The notes under the pieces were generated by a model. It was not told the DNA's origin. It worked only from the letters and a program-made list of their open reading frames with translations, and did no database searches. A DNA stretch of 64,000 bases, taken from Cellvibrionaceae bacterium (GTDB lineage: Bacteria; Pseudomonadota; Gammaproteobacteria; Pseudomonadales; Cellvibrionaceae). Where the stretch lies: assembly GCA_021151695.1 (NCBI GenBank), contig JAGKWU010000020.1, forward strand, positions 58,799-122,798, in the 5' to 3' direction. Positions 44,924-54,753 of this stretch are shown here, one piece after another (within the stretch, counting starts at the first letter, position 1; each line of letters starts with the position of its first letter). The translations under genes and the position numbers were made by a program.

Positions 44924-47737
44924 ATGCGCAACCATCTATCAACCTGGCAGGTATTCATCCTGTCTCTATGTCTATTCGCCACAGCCGTTAACGCACAATC
45001 CACCTCTGGCGCTAACGTGCAATCCCGCGAACGCATCTCCATCGACGACAACTGGCGCTTTGCCCTGGGCCACGCCACCGATGTGAGTAAGGATTTCAAT
45101 CACGGCACCGGCTACTTCTCCTACCTCGCCAAAACCGGTTTTGGTGATGGCCCGGCGGCCGCAAATTTTGATGATCGCAGCTGGCGCAATGTATCCATTC
45201 CCCACGATTGGGCAGTGGAAATGCCTTTCGATCCCAGCGGCAGTCACAGTCATGGCTATAAAGCTGTAGGCCCGAATTTTCCGCAACATTCAGTCGGTTG
45301 GTACCGCCATCATTTCAACGTGCCGCAATCGGATTTGGGCCGCCGTATTCGCGTGGAATTTGATGGTATCCAGCGCAGCTCGCGTGTGTTTATTAATGGC
45401 TTTCTGGTGGGCGAGGAAATCTACGGCAACCTCGGCCAAAGCTATGATATTTCGGCGTATTTGAATTACGGTGGCGATAACGTTATCAGCGTGCGCGCGG
45501 ATGTCTACACAGAAGCTGGTTGGTATTACGAAGGTGCAGGAATTTATCGTCACGCTTATTTGGTAAAAACCTCGCCAGTGCATGTGGAGCATGATGGCAC
45601 GGCGGTAGTGACTGATGTGGCCGGCGATCAGGCGACGATTAATGTCAGCACTGAAATTATTAATGAGCAGGAAGATTCCGCTGTGGCTGCATTGCCCGCC
45701 GTGAATGTCACGCGTACGCAAACCATTTTGGATGCTACGGGCAAAACCGTGGCGAGTGTCAGCGCTGATCTCGGCGCGCTCAAAACCGGCCAACAAATTA
45801 CTGCGAAAGATGCGCTGGTGGTAAACAATCCACAGCTCTGGTCGCTCAACAAGCCCACCATGTACAAGCTGGTTACCACGCTCAAAGACGGTACGGGAAA
45901 ACAACTCGATTCCTACGAAACCCCTTTTGGTATTCGCACTATTCGTTTTGATCCCAATGAAGGTTTTTTCCTGAATGGCGAACACATCAAATTAAAAGGC
46001 AGCAATAACCATGAGGATCATGCTGGCGTAGGTGTAGCAACGCCGGATTCGCTGCTGGAGTTCCGCTTGCAAGCGCTTAAAGAGATGGGCCAAAACGCCT
46101 ATCGCACCTCGCACGCACCTGCGTCGCCTGCGCTGCTCGATCTTGCCGATCGTATGGGCATTCTGGTGATCGACGAAAATCGTTTGATGGGTATTAACGA
46201 TCTACATTTGAAAGCGGTAGAACGCATGATCAAACGCGACCGCAATCATCCCAGTATTATTTTGTGGTCACTCGGTAATGAAGAGTGGGGGATTGAAGGC
46301 AATATCAAGGGCGCGCGTATTGCAACCACCATGCAAAATGTTGCGCGCAGGCTTGATCCATCGCGTTTAAATACAGCGGCAATTAGTGGTGGTTGGGGCG
46401 GCATTTCGTCGACGATTGGCGTTGCCGGTGTTAACTATGTGAAGCAGGCGAACACCGATCAACAGCACAAAGATTTCCCCTGGCAAATCATGGTCGGGAC
46501 TGAGGAAACAACCACACAGCAAACGCGTGGTATTTATTTTGAAGATAAAGCGCAGGCGCATTTGCCACCAAAAGAAGAGGGCTCCTCTGGTGGCAACGCT
46601 GAAGTGGGTTGGCAGTATTACGCCGCGCGTCCGTATCTTGCCGGCGTTTTTTATTGGACAGGTTTTGATTATCGCGGCGAGCCAACGCCTTATGGTTTCC
46701 CAGGAATTGCATCGCAATTCGGTATCCTCGACACCTGCGGCTTCCCTAAAGATGGTTACTACTATTTGAAATCCTGGTGGACAGCTGAGCCAGGCTTAAA
46801 AATTACACCGCACTGGAACTGGAAGGGCCGTGATGGTGAATTGATGGATGTGCGCATTTATAGCAATGCAGAAGAAGTGGAGTTATCGCTGAATGGTAAA
46901 TCCCTCGGCAAAAAATCCATGCCGGTTAATGGCCATCTCGAATGGCAAGTTGCTTACGCACCAGGTGAATTAATTGCGCGAGGTTTCCGTAACGGCAAAC
47001 AAATCGCAACGGACCAGGTGGCTACCACCGGTGAAGCAAAACGTATTCAACTGCAAGCTCATAAAAATACTATTCAGGCTGATGGTCGCGCTGTAGCGGT
47101 TTACGCGGTGAGCTTGCTGGATGATAAGGGCAGGGTTGTTCCTACTGCCGATAACAATCTGCACTTTGCAGTTAAAGGCCCCGGCAAAATTATTGGTGTG
47201 GGCAATGGCAATCCCTCATCGCTGGAGCCGGATGTATTTGTGGAATCTACTTCTGGCTTCAGTCTCGCTGGCGATTGGCAACCGCCAAAAGCATCCGAGA
47301 AAACAGCGCCGGTGATTTTTGAATTGACCTTTGATCGCCCAACTGTAGTGGCGGGCAGCCAAGCCTGGTTGATGTTGAGCGCGCTGGGCAAAAGCCAAAC
47401 GGCGGTGCTGAATGGCAAGCCACTGTTTGAAAATGTTGGCCCCGAAAAAGCGGGTATCGAAATTCCCGTGAATGACAAAACACTTAAGGCTACCGGCAAC
47501 AAACTGCGTATCGAAGCCGTGCCTTATGAGGATTGGGGCATGCGCGAAGGCGTAGCCAAACTTAGCCCTTTAAGTGTTCGTACTTACACGCCTGCGGCCG
47601 CCTGGCAGCGCAAGGCTTTCAATGGTTTGGCACAAGTGATCGTTCAATCGACCGGTGAGCCGGGCAAGATCAGCCTGGAGGCCAGGGGTGAAGGTTTGAC
47701 CGCCGCGACTTCCGAGGTGAGGGTTGTTCATAACTAA
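44924..47737 (+). CDS. Secreted GH2 beta-galactosidase
   Basis: A 937-residue secreted enzyme (signal ending TAVNAQ). Domains in order: jelly-roll sugar-binding domain (about 40-220, WRNVSIPHDWAVEMPFD, VGWYRHHFNVP), immunoglobulin-like sandwich (220-330), GH2 catalytic barrel (330-630, LKGSNNHEDHAGVG, AYRTSHAPASPALLDLADRM, WSLGNEEWG with the acid/base Glu near residue 451, then MVGTEETT for the likely nucleophile), and C-terminal Ig-like domains (DUF4982-type, VELSLNGKSLGKK). This is the long bacterial beta-galactosidase arrangement. It should remove terminal galactose from oligosaccharides or plant glycans. It is a single gene with its own terminator. Confidence 0.88.
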   Translation: MRNHLSTWQVFILSLCLFATAVNAQSTSGANVQSRERISIDDNWRFALGHATDVSKDFNHGTGYFSYLAKTGFGDGPAAANFDDRSWRNVSIPHDWAVEMPFDPSGSHSHGYKAVGPNFPQHSVGWYRHHFNVPQSDLGRRIRVEFDGIQRSSRVFINGFLVGEEIYGNLGQSYDISAYLNYGGDNVISVRADVYTEAGWYYEGAGIYRHAYLVKTSPVHVEHDGTAVVTDVAGDQATINVSTEIINEQEDSAVAALPAVNVTRTQTILDATGKTVASVSADLGALKTGQQITAKDALVVNNPQLWSLNKPTMYKLVTTLKDGTGKQLDSYETPFGIRTIRFDPNEGFFLNGEHIKLKGSNNHEDHAGVGVATPDSLLEFRLQALKEMGQNAYRTSHAPASPALLDLADRMGILVIDENRLMGINDLHLKAVERMIKRDRNHPSIILWSLGNEEWGIEGNIKGARIATTMQNVARRLDPSRLNTAAISGGWGGISSTIGVAGVNYVKQANTDQQHKDFPWQIMVGTEETTTQQTRGIYFEDKAQAHLPPKEEGSSGGNAEVGWQYYAARPYLAGVFYWTGFDYRGEPTPYGFPGIASQFGILDTCGFPKDGYYYLKSWWTAEPGLKITPHWNWKGRDGELMDVRIYSNAEEVELSLNGKSLGKKSMPVNGHLEWQVAYAPGELIARGFRNGKQIATDQVATTGEAKRIQLQAHKNTIQADGRAVAVYAVSLLDDKGRVVPTADNNLHFAVKGPGKIIGVGNGNPSSLEPDVFVESTSGFSLAGDWQPPKASEKTAPVIFELTFDRPTVVAGSQAWLMLSALGKSQTAVLNGKPLFENVGPEKAGIEIPVNDKTLKATGNKLRIEAVPYEDWGMREGVAKLSPLSVRTYTPAAAWQRKAFNGLAQVIVQSTGEPGKISLEARGEGLTAATSEVRVVHN

Positions 47738-47770
47738 GGCTATTTATAATTAACCGCTGGTCCGCTCTAT

Positions 47771-47815
47771 AAAAAAAGCTAAGAGCCCTTTTACAGAAAG
47801 GCCTTAGCTTTTTTT
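47771..47815 (+). terminator. Terminator of the GH2 gene
   Basis: AAAAAAAGCTAAG pairs with CTTAGCTTTTTTT, enclosing an inner CCTTT/AAAGG stem; 33 bases after the stop codon. The A- and T-runs make it potentially bidirectional. Confidence 0.85.
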
Positions 47816-47979
47816 GTTCTAGGTATCGTGAATCCCCGCGATTTATGAGCGGATGCTAGAACCAAACACAGTTTATATCCCCCGAATTAGATTTCTTTAT
47901 TCCCGAAGGTTAAAAAAAGTCGCCTTGTCTTGCGGCTTGGTCTATCTTTTAACCAATTCACCATGTGTATTCAGATGAC

Positions 47980-48681
47980 ATGAAAAAAGCTTACTACTTT
48001 TCGTCCCGCCAAATCATTATCGCTACTGCGCTGATAGTGCTGGCGATCCTTGTGGTGGATCGTTTTGTGTTAAATGGCTTTATGTCTACTAGAAATGCGA
48101 CTGATCCACTTAACCCTGAAGCACAGGCACTTATGCGCGCCCATGGGGGAATTTTGATGGCCAGTGCTGACAAAGCCATAGCGATTGCAACGGCCGCCAC
48201 AGCGACGACCGCCGAGTCGCCCGCTGCACCTGCTAGCCAGGGCAAGCCAGTTTCTGACACTGACGATGCCTGGCAACCAGCTGCACATGATGCGCCCGAG
48301 CCCTCGATACCGCTGAACAATCGCATTTCAGTTTATCGACCTGTGCAGTTAAATCCACATCCCACTGATTTACCTATTGTGGGTGAGCAAGTGACCTTGC
48401 CAATGTTCAACGGCAAAAAATTTGTGGCAGATGTGCAAACCACATCAGTGAGCGCCAATGGCGATTACACCTGGCGCGGCCACCTTACCGGTCAGGGCGA
48501 TAGTTATCCGGTAGTGATGACTTATGGCGAGCATTCCACTTTCGCCACTATTACCACGCCTGATGGTGCTTACACACTGGAATCTGTGGATGGTTTGGGT
48601 TGGCTTTATAAAAACCCGTCATTCCCCGAACTTTCCACGCCAGGAACTAACGATTTTCTTGAAGTGGATTCTGCTCATTAG
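47980..48681 (+). CDS. Membrane-anchored protein resembling a metalloprotease propeptide
   Basis: A 233-residue protein with one N-terminal transmembrane helix (residues 9-27, QIIIATALIVLAILVVDRF), an Ala/Thr-rich linker (about 55-95) and a globular part (about 110-233). The globular part (VGEQVTLPMFNGKKF, VSANGDYTWRGHLTGQGDS, TFATITTPDGAYTLESVDG, GWLYKNP) looks like the inhibitory N-terminal pro-region normally fused to bacterial metzincin-type zinc proteases. Here it ends with its own stop codon, and the protease follows 164 bases later with its own signal peptide. It could be a separately made inhibitor or folding helper of that protease. ATG 47980 is preferred over GTG 47965. Confidence 0.6.
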   Translation: MKKAYYFSSRQIIIATALIVLAILVVDRFVLNGFMSTRNATDPLNPEAQALMRAHGGILMASADKAIAIATAATATTAESPAAPASQGKPVSDTDDAWQPAAHDAPEPSIPLNNRISVYRPVQLNPHPTDLPIVGEQVTLPMFNGKKFVADVQTTSVSANGDYTWRGHLTGQGDSYPVVMTYGEHSTFATITTPDGAYTLESVDGLGWLYKNPSFPELSTPGTNDFLEVDSAH

Positions 48682-48845
48682 TTACAACGCGTTGCTCGCA
48701 CTCAGGCGGAAGTGATGATGAAAACCTGAAATGCGATGTTAAATCGCGATGCTGTTTGGTCGCGATGCTTTGGCTTTAATGGATGCGCGCACAACTGCTA
48801 ATCACGGAGGGTTTTAAGTAAAGTCAACCTTTGAGGTCTACAACA

Positions 48846-50276
48846 ATGTTACAAAAAAAACTGCTTAAAACCCTGGCAGTTGCCAGCTGTTTTTTATCCT
48901 CGGCTGTTGTCTATGCCGCTAATTCTGTCATTGATGTGATGGTGGTTTACACCCCGGGCACCGCTGGTGCTTATAGCGGTGATCCAACCACGCGTATTAA
49001 CCAATTGTTCCAGGTGACCAACCAGATTTATGCCGACAGTGGTGTAAACCTCGAGTTGCGCCTCGCTAAAACCCTGCAAGTAGATTACACCGACGAAAAC
49101 ACGGCGGAGACAGCGCTTAATGCAATCACCAACGGCACTGGCGTTTTCAGTGTAGTGGCGGCAGCGCGCGAGCAGGCAAAGGCTGACATGGTCATTCTCT
49201 ATCGTCCTTACAAAGATGTGCAGGCAAGCTGCGGTTTGGCCTGGATTGGCGGGCAGGGCACCAACGGCGATTTTTCCGGTGCAAATGTTAAAAAATATAT
49301 GTTTTCGCACATAGCGATTAACACCTGTGCCGACTATGTAACTGCTCACGAGTTGGGCCACAACATGGGCTTGAAACATTCGCGCAAACAAGATGGCTCA
49401 GGCGGCACCTTCCCTTATGCCTTGGGTTATGGTGTCGATGGCAAATTTACTACCATCATGGCTTACCCAACTTCATTTAATGTGGATTACTGGACGGGCA
49501 CTGTTTATAAGTTTTCTGATCCTGCTGCCCGTTGCCGCGATTTACCTTGCGGTATTGAGCGTACCAATGCCAGCAGCGGTGCCGATGCTCACTATGCCAT
49601 CAATATTACCGGACCACAGATTGCCAATTTCTATGCGGGTTCAAATGAATCCAACTCCTCTGTTGCCAATAGCGCCGCGTCTTCGTCAACAAAAAGCAGT
49701 ACAGGTGTAGTGGACATCAACGAGGCTAACACGCGCCTCGCGGCCGCTAAGGCCGCTTACGATACAGCCGTTGCAGCCCTTGCCGACAATAAAACGGCGA
49801 TAGACTCTAAAACCAAAGAAGTGGCGACCAAGAAAACACTTCTGACAACTGCAACGACTAACGCCACCAAAGCCAAAGCGACTTATGAGGCCGCGGTGAA
49901 AAAATTCAACGCTTCTTCCGTAGCTTTGCAAGCTTTGGAAGCTAAAGTGAAAGCCGCGCAAGAGGTTTACACCAAAGCGACCACAGATGCTGCCAGAGCA
50001 ACTGCTGCGAAAAATTACAATACGCTGGTTGCCTCTTATAAAGAAAAACAGACATCACTGATTGTTGATTACAATGCAGCTGTTGCAGCACAAAGCGCCT
50101 TGGCGACAGCGACCTCGGCACTTACCGCAGCTACTAACAGCTACAATCTTGCGGTAACCGCATTGAATAACGAAAAAGCACGTACGACAGAATTAACAGC
50201 AAAAGTAAAAACAACCCTGGCGGCTTACACGGCTGCACAAAAAGTGGTTGCCGATTTGCAAAAATCGAAAAAGTAA
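48846..50276 (+). CDS. Secreted metzincin zinc protease with C-terminal coiled-coil tail
   Basis: A 476-residue secreted protein: signal peptide (ending AVVYAA), metallopeptidase domain (about residues 27-265) and a long Ala/Lys/Thr-rich helical tail (about 285-476). The zinc motif HELGHNMGLKH at about 167-177 is the metzincin HExxHxxGxxH, and the Met-turn is in TTIMAYPTS. IDVMVVYTPGT at the start of the mature domain is typical of reprolysin-like bacterial proteases. No pro-region is fused in front, unlike relatives. The tail has heptad-like repeats and is probably a coiled-coil rod for surface or partner attachment; it has no recognised domain. ATG 48846 is preferred over the ORF start at 48831. 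Confidence 0.82.
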   Translation: MLQKKLLKTLAVASCFLSSAVVYAANSVIDVMVVYTPGTAGAYSGDPTTRINQLFQVTNQIYADSGVNLELRLAKTLQVDYTDENTAETALNAITNGTGVFSVVAAAREQAKADMVILYRPYKDVQASCGLAWIGGQGTNGDFSGANVKKYMFSHIAINTCADYVTAHELGHNMGLKHSRKQDGSGGTFPYALGYGVDGKFTTIMAYPTSFNVDYWTGTVYKFSDPAARCRDLPCGIERTNASSGADAHYAINITGPQIANFYAGSNESNSSVANSAASSSTKSSTGVVDINEANTRLAAAKAAYDTAVAALADNKTAIDSKTKEVATKKTLLTTATTNATKAKATYEAAVKKFNASSVALQALEAKVKAAQEVYTKATTDAARATAAKNYNTLVASYKEKQTSLIVDYNAAVAAQSALATATSALTAATNSYNLAVTALNNEKARTTELTAKVKTTLAAYTAAQKVVADLQKSKK

Positions 50277-50345
50277 TCCATTCCAAAACGGCCGTCCGTG
50301 GAAATAATCAGCGGCCGCAGTAACCTGGCTTGTGTACTCCTAATT

Positions 50346-50370
50346 AACCCGGCTTCGGCTGGGTTTTTTT
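50346..50370 (+). terminator. Terminator of the protease gene
   Basis: AACCCGGC, tetraloop TTCG, GCTGGGTT (one G-T pair) followed by five more T, 69 bases after the stop codon. Confidence 0.8.
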
Positions 50371-50463
50371 ATGCTTATCGCCCGGGAGGAAAAAACCAAC
50401 AATGTTGAATCCAGCTAAGGGGAATCTGCCGTCAAAGGAAAGTACCTTGCACAGGAGTTCCCC

Positions 50464-51624
50464 ATGTCGGTTGTTGTGCCCATCAAACCAAGCCCTAAAC
50501 CACCAGAGCCCCGGGTTGCACTGCAACCCCCAAAACTGGTGTTCCTCGATAATCTCAAAGTGTTTCTTACTCTGCTGGTGATATTGCATCATGCAGCCAT
50601 TACTTATGGTGCATCGGGCGGATGGTTTTATCAGGAGGTCAAGCACACAGTGTTGCCGGACTCGCTGGTGTTAACCGCGTTTGTGGCGACTAACCAATGC
50701 TATTTCATGGGATTGTTTTTCTTTATTTCGGGCTGCTTTGTCGCTGCCTCACTCGCACGTAAATCGGCGCAGCAGTTTATTCGGGATAAATTGCTGCGTT
50801 TGGGCGTGCCTGTATTGCTGTTTGTGTGTTTGCTGTATCCGCTCACCATTTGGTTGGGCTATTACCCATTTACCTGGGTTTCTTTCTGCGCAGATATGCC
50901 GCGGCTGCTGGCCGATATAAATGCGGCTCACACAGGGCCTACCTGGTTTGTCGCTGTGCTGCTGTTGTTTAATCTGCTAGCCGTTGCACTCTGGAAACCT
51001 TTGTCACGCATCGCCCAACACTTTCCTGAATTGCGCGCTGGCGATTATTTGTTGGTGGGAATCCTGATAGGAATGGTGTCCTTCATCACCCGGCTGGTTT
51101 TTCCCGACGGCTATAGTGTTGTTAATATTCAGTTGTCTTACGTGCCGCAATACCTGTTTTATTTTTTTGCCGGTGTGGTGATGGGGCCGGGCAGGGTAGT
51201 GCAATTGGTAACCAGCCAGAAAAGTGCGCCTTGGTTAATATCTTCAATCCTGCTGATGGCGGGGCTCATGACTGCACTTGCCATCCTCTTGGATACTAGA
51301 CCTTTTGTAGGAGGCTTTAATCCATATTCGATCTATTACTCCATGTCTCAGGGCTTTATGTCGGTGGCGTTGTCCATTGTGGCCTTGGTGGTCTGCTACA
51401 GGTTTGCCAACCTGGGAGCCTGGTTGCGGGGTTATCCTGCGCGGGCGGCCTATGGCGCTTTTTTTATTCATGCGCCTGTGTTGGTTGGTTTAACACTGCT
51501 ACTGCAACCCGTAAGTCTTATGCCCATGTTCAAGTTTGTACTCCTTGGGCTTCTGGGGGTACCGCTTAGCTTTGTCCTGGGTTATTTGCTCGCAGGTTTG
51601 CCCTTGCTTAAAAAGGTTTTCTAA
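50464..51624 (+). CDS. Acyltransferase family 3 membrane protein
   Basis: A 386-residue inner-membrane protein with about ten helices. The first-helix motif LDNLKVFLTLLVILHHAAIT contains the HH pair typical of acyltransferase-3/OafA/MdoC proteins; ISGCFVAASLARKSAQQFI and RDKLLRLGVPVLLFV follow. Members O-acetylate or O-succinylate glycans. The target is unknown; the exopolysaccharide made 8-24 kb away is a candidate, but nothing links them directly. AGGAG precedes ATG 50464. Confidence 0.8.
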   Translation: MSVVVPIKPSPKPPEPRVALQPPKLVFLDNLKVFLTLLVILHHAAITYGASGGWFYQEVKHTVLPDSLVLTAFVATNQCYFMGLFFFISGCFVAASLARKSAQQFIRDKLLRLGVPVLLFVCLLYPLTIWLGYYPFTWVSFCADMPRLLADINAAHTGPTWFVAVLLLFNLLAVALWKPLSRIAQHFPELRAGDYLLVGILIGMVSFITRLVFPDGYSVVNIQLSYVPQYLFYFFAGVVMGPGRVVQLVTSQKSAPWLISSILLMAGLMTALAILLDTRPFVGGFNPYSIYYSMSQGFMSVALSIVALVVCYRFANLGAWLRGYPARAAYGAFFIHAPVLVGLTLLLQPVSLMPMFKFVLLGLLGVPLSFVLGYLLAGLPLLKKVF

Positions 51625-51743
51625 ACGGCCACGGCAATATTAACCTGGCCCGACCCAGCGCTTTTTTATGCTAGTATGCGCTCCACTTTTTTACGGCTAT
51701 ACCTTAATTAACGGCTATTTACTATTGCCCGGGTTGAATCCAC

Positions 51744-52205
51744 ATGCATTGTCCCTTTTGTAGCGCCGAAGATACCAAAGTTATCGATTCCCGCCTGGTG
51801 GCTGAAGGCGACCAGGTGCGCCGCCGCCGCGAGTGCCTCTCTTGCCATGAACGCTTCACCACCTTTGAGGTGGCCGAACTGGTGATGCCGCGCATCATCA
51901 AACAAAACGGTACCCGTGAACCCTTCGATGAAGCCAAATTGCGCGCTGGCTTACTTCGCGCACTGGAAAAACGTCCGGTGAGTATTGAGGCCATCGAATC
52001 TGCCATCAACCATATCAAACACTTTTTGCAGGCTACCGGCGAGCGCGAAGTCAAATCCATCCTCGTGGGTGAAAAGGTGATGGAGCAGCTGCAAAAGCTC
52101 GACGAAGTGGCCTATGTGCGCTTCGCGTCTGTCTATCGTCGCTTTAAAGACCTGAACGAATTCCGCCAGGAAATTGATCGCCTGGAACAACAACCGGACA
52201 ACTGA
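51744..52205 (+). CDS. nrdR: Transcriptional repressor NrdR
   Basis: A 153-residue regulator of ribonucleotide reductase genes. It has the N-terminal zinc ribbon (MHCPFCSAEDTKVIDSR ... CLSCHERFTTFE) and the ATP-cone domain (about residues 46-136, VMPRIIKQNGTREPFDEAKL). It opens the riboflavin cluster and ends 15 bases before ribD, the usual gammaproteobacterial arrangement. Confidence 0.96.
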   Translation: MHCPFCSAEDTKVIDSRLVAEGDQVRRRRECLSCHERFTTFEVAELVMPRIIKQNGTREPFDEAKLRAGLLRALEKRPVSIEAIESAINHIKHFLQATGEREVKSILVGEKVMEQLQKLDEVAYVRFASVYRRFKDLNEFRQEIDRLEQQPDN

Positions 52206-52220
52206 TTTATATCACCTGCT

Positions 52221-53348
52221 ATGGCTTTCACTCCCACTGATTACGAATTTATGGCCCGTGCCCTGCGTTTGGCTGAGCGCGGCATCTATACCACCATGCC
52301 GAATCCCCGCGTGGGCTGTGTGCTGGTGAAAGATGGCGAGATTGTCGGTGAAGGTTGGCACCAACGCGCTGGCGAAGGTCACGCAGAAGTGAATGCCCTT
52401 GCGGCGGCTGGCGACCACGCCCGCGGCGCTACTGCTTACGTCACCCTTGAACCTTGCAATCACACAGGCAAAACCGGTCCCTGCAGCCATGCGCTGGTCG
52501 CGGCTGGTGTAGCGCGGGTGGTGTTTGGGATGGAAGACCCCAATCCTCTCGTCGCCGGTGGCGGCAACCAACATTTGCAAGAAGCGGGAATCCAGGTGGC
52601 TGGTCCACTGCTTGAAGATAGCGCCCGCGCACTTAATCCCGGTTTTATCAAGCGCATGGGCCGTAAGTTGCCTTTCGTGCGCTGCAAGATGGGTATGAGC
52701 CTGGATGGTCGCACTGCCATGGCCAGTGGTGAATCGCAATGGGTTACCGGCAAAAAGGCACGCGCCGATGTGCAGGCTTTGCGTGCGCGCAGTTGCGCCA
52801 TTGTCAGCGGCATAGATTCGGTGTTGCTGGATAGCTCTTCGTTGACTGTGCGTGTGAATGAGTTGGAATTGGATAACGCTGTCGAGGCCGCGGCCAAACA
52901 GCCGTTGCGTGTAGTATTAGATTCGCGTCTGCGTTTGCCGCGCAATGCCAAAATCCTGCAACAGGAAACCCCCATATTGCTCGTGCACAATGGCGATGCG
53001 GCCAATACCGACAAGCTTACAGACTGGCCTGAGCATGTAGAGTTAATCGCATTGCCGGCGAAAGATGGCCGTATAGATTTAAATGCATTGTTGCGCGAGC
53101 TGGGTAAGCGTCAATGCAACGAGGTAATGGTAGAAGCGGGCGCTCGCCTTGCAGGCAGTTTCCTGCGGCGCGGTCTTGTGGATGAGCTTGTCATCTATAT
53201 GGCTCCCAAATTACTGGGCAGCAATGCTCGACCTTTGTTCGATTTGCCATTGAATACTATGGCCTCTGCATTACCACTGAAGATCAGCGATATGCGTGCC
53301 GTGGGTACAGATTGGCGAATCACCGCCGTCCCCGATACAGAATATTGA
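52221..53348 (+). CDS. ribD: Bifunctional riboflavin deaminase/reductase RibD
   Basis: A 375-residue enzyme that deaminates and then reduces the pyrimidine intermediate of riboflavin synthesis. The deaminase domain (1-145) has the zinc site GHAEVNAL and TLEPCNHTGKTGPC; the reductase domain (147-370) has MSLDGRTAMASGESQWVTG and VMVEAGARLAGSFL. Length is usual. Confidence 0.95.
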   Translation: MAFTPTDYEFMARALRLAERGIYTTMPNPRVGCVLVKDGEIVGEGWHQRAGEGHAEVNALAAAGDHARGATAYVTLEPCNHTGKTGPCSHALVAAGVARVVFGMEDPNPLVAGGGNQHLQEAGIQVAGPLLEDSARALNPGFIKRMGRKLPFVRCKMGMSLDGRTAMASGESQWVTGKKARADVQALRARSCAIVSGIDSVLLDSSSLTVRVNELELDNAVEAAAKQPLRVVLDSRLRLPRNAKILQQETPILLVHNGDAANTDKLTDWPEHVELIALPAKDGRIDLNALLRELGKRQCNEVMVEAGARLAGSFLRRGLVDELVIYMAPKLLGSNARPLFDLPLNTMASALPLKISDMRAVGTDWRITAVPDTEY

Positions 53349-53377
53349 ACCGCTAGCGACTTATTAAAGGTATTGTT

Positions 53378-53935
53378 TTGAGCGATTCCCCCGACAACGG
53401 CTACCAACCGTCCGAAGCTCCGACACCCGGCCCCCAGGGTAATAACATTGCCAGCCGGCCCAAGCGTTTCCTCGCCGCTATGATTGATGGTACGGCGGGT
53501 ATGCTCCTGTCATCTCCCGTCTACCAGCATTACGGTGTATGGGAGGCGATGGTGAAGGGAACTGAGCTGCCTAATGAGGTGGTGGTAGGTCTTACTATCT
53601 ACAGCTTGATCCTGTTTTTTGTACTCCATGGCTTTTTGCTGTGGCGCTACGGGCAGACCTTGGGTAAGCGCATTATTGGTTTGGCGATAGTGACTATGGA
53701 TGATAAAAAGCCGGATTTTGCGCCCTTGATCCTCAACCGTTATTTGCCGCAGTGGGTGATAGGTGTGATCCCAGGGTATGGTGTACTGCTGGCTCTGGTA
53801 GATATCAGCTATCTGTTCTTTAACGATCAAAACCGCTGCGTGCACGATCTGCTCGCCAAAACCAAGGTGATTGATCTCAGCATAAAAGCGGTTTCGGGAG
53901 CTCCCCAGGTTTCTGGCAATAGCATGATTGCGTGA
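53378..53935 (+). CDS. RDD-family membrane protein
   Basis: A 185-residue protein with an RDD domain: RPKRFLAAMIDGTAGMLL (the R/D signature), a helix near LTIYSLILFFVLHGFLLWRY, GQTLGKRIIGLAIVT and a C-terminal FFNDQNRCVHDLLAKTKVI. Function is not known. It begins with TTG at 53378 (AAAGG upstream) and is inserted between ribD and ribE, where most relatives have no gene. Confidence 0.8.
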   Translation: MSDSPDNGYQPSEAPTPGPQGNNIASRPKRFLAAMIDGTAGMLLSSPVYQHYGVWEAMVKGTELPNEVVVGLTIYSLILFFVLHGFLLWRYGQTLGKRIIGLAIVTMDDKKPDFAPLILNRYLPQWVIGVIPGYGVLLALVDISYLFFNDQNRCVHDLLAKTKVIDLSIKAVSGAPQVSGNSMIA

Positions 53936-53982
53936 TACACCCGCCGATACGATAGAATTTTTCGATCAAAGTGCGCCAAAAA

Positions 53983-54011
53983 CCCGCTCGCATCTTGCCG
54001 AGCGGGCTTTT
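53983..54011 (+). terminator. Terminator after the RDD gene
   Basis: CCCGCTCG, eight-base loop, CGAGCGGG then CTTTT, 48 bases after the stop. It suggests that ribE has its own promoter or is reached by read-through. Confidence 0.7.
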
Positions 54012-54058
54012 AGACTCGCACTCTGTTCGTGTGACCTACTAATGAAGGCAAATCCACC

Positions 54059-54718
54059 ATGTTCACCGGCATTATCGAAGCCATAGGCGAAGTTACCGCC
54101 CTCCAACACAAAAATGGCGACTTGCGCCTGCGCATCAAAACCCATGGGTTGGATTTGAGCGATGTGCGTCTGGGTGATTCCATTGCCACCAACGGCGTCT
54201 GTTTGACGGTGGTAGAGCTGCCGGGTGATGGCTACTGGGCGGATGTCTCCCGCGAAACCCTGGATAACACCACGCTACCAGGTTGGAAGCTCGGCCAGCG
54301 CGTCAACCTCGAAAAAGCGTTGACCCCGCAAACCCGCCTGGGCGGCCATATCGTCAGTGGTCATGTGGATGGCGTTGGTGAAGTGGTTAGCCGTCATCCC
54401 GACGCCCGCTCCGAGCGCTTCCGCCTGAGGGCGCCGAAAGAATTGGCCAAGTACATTGCCCACAAAGGCTCCATCACTATCGACGGCACCAGTCTGACGG
54501 TGAACAAGGTCGATGGTGCTGAGTTTGAATTAAATATAGTCCCGCATACACTTAAACAGACGATTATGGATAGCTACAAACCGGGTTCACCTGTAAACCT
54601 GGAGGTGGACGTTCTTGCTCGCTATCTGGAGCGTTTGATGCTTGGGGAAAAGGCGGCTGAAAGTCAACCTGAAGGTATTACCTTGGCTTTTTTGGCCCAG
54701 CATGGCTTTAATAAATAA
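54059..54718 (+). CDS. ribE: Riboflavin synthase alpha subunit
   Basis: A 219-residue enzyme that makes riboflavin from two lumazine molecules. It starts with the invariant MFTGIIE and contains two lumazine-binding repeats (residues 1-97 and 98-195; SIATNGVCLTV and GSITIDGTSLTVN; GGHIVSGHVDGVG). Length is usual. It lacks an upstream FMN riboswitch, which was looked for. Confidence 0.96.
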   Translation: MFTGIIEAIGEVTALQHKNGDLRLRIKTHGLDLSDVRLGDSIATNGVCLTVVELPGDGYWADVSRETLDNTTLPGWKLGQRVNLEKALTPQTRLGGHIVSGHVDGVGEVVSRHPDARSERFRLRAPKELAKYIAHKGSITIDGTSLTVNKVDGAEFELNIVPHTLKQTIMDSYKPGSPVNLEVDVLARYLERLMLGEKAAESQPEGITLAFLAQHGFNK

Positions 54719-54753
54719 TTTCGAAACCAGGATGCAAAACGGACGGATGTTTT

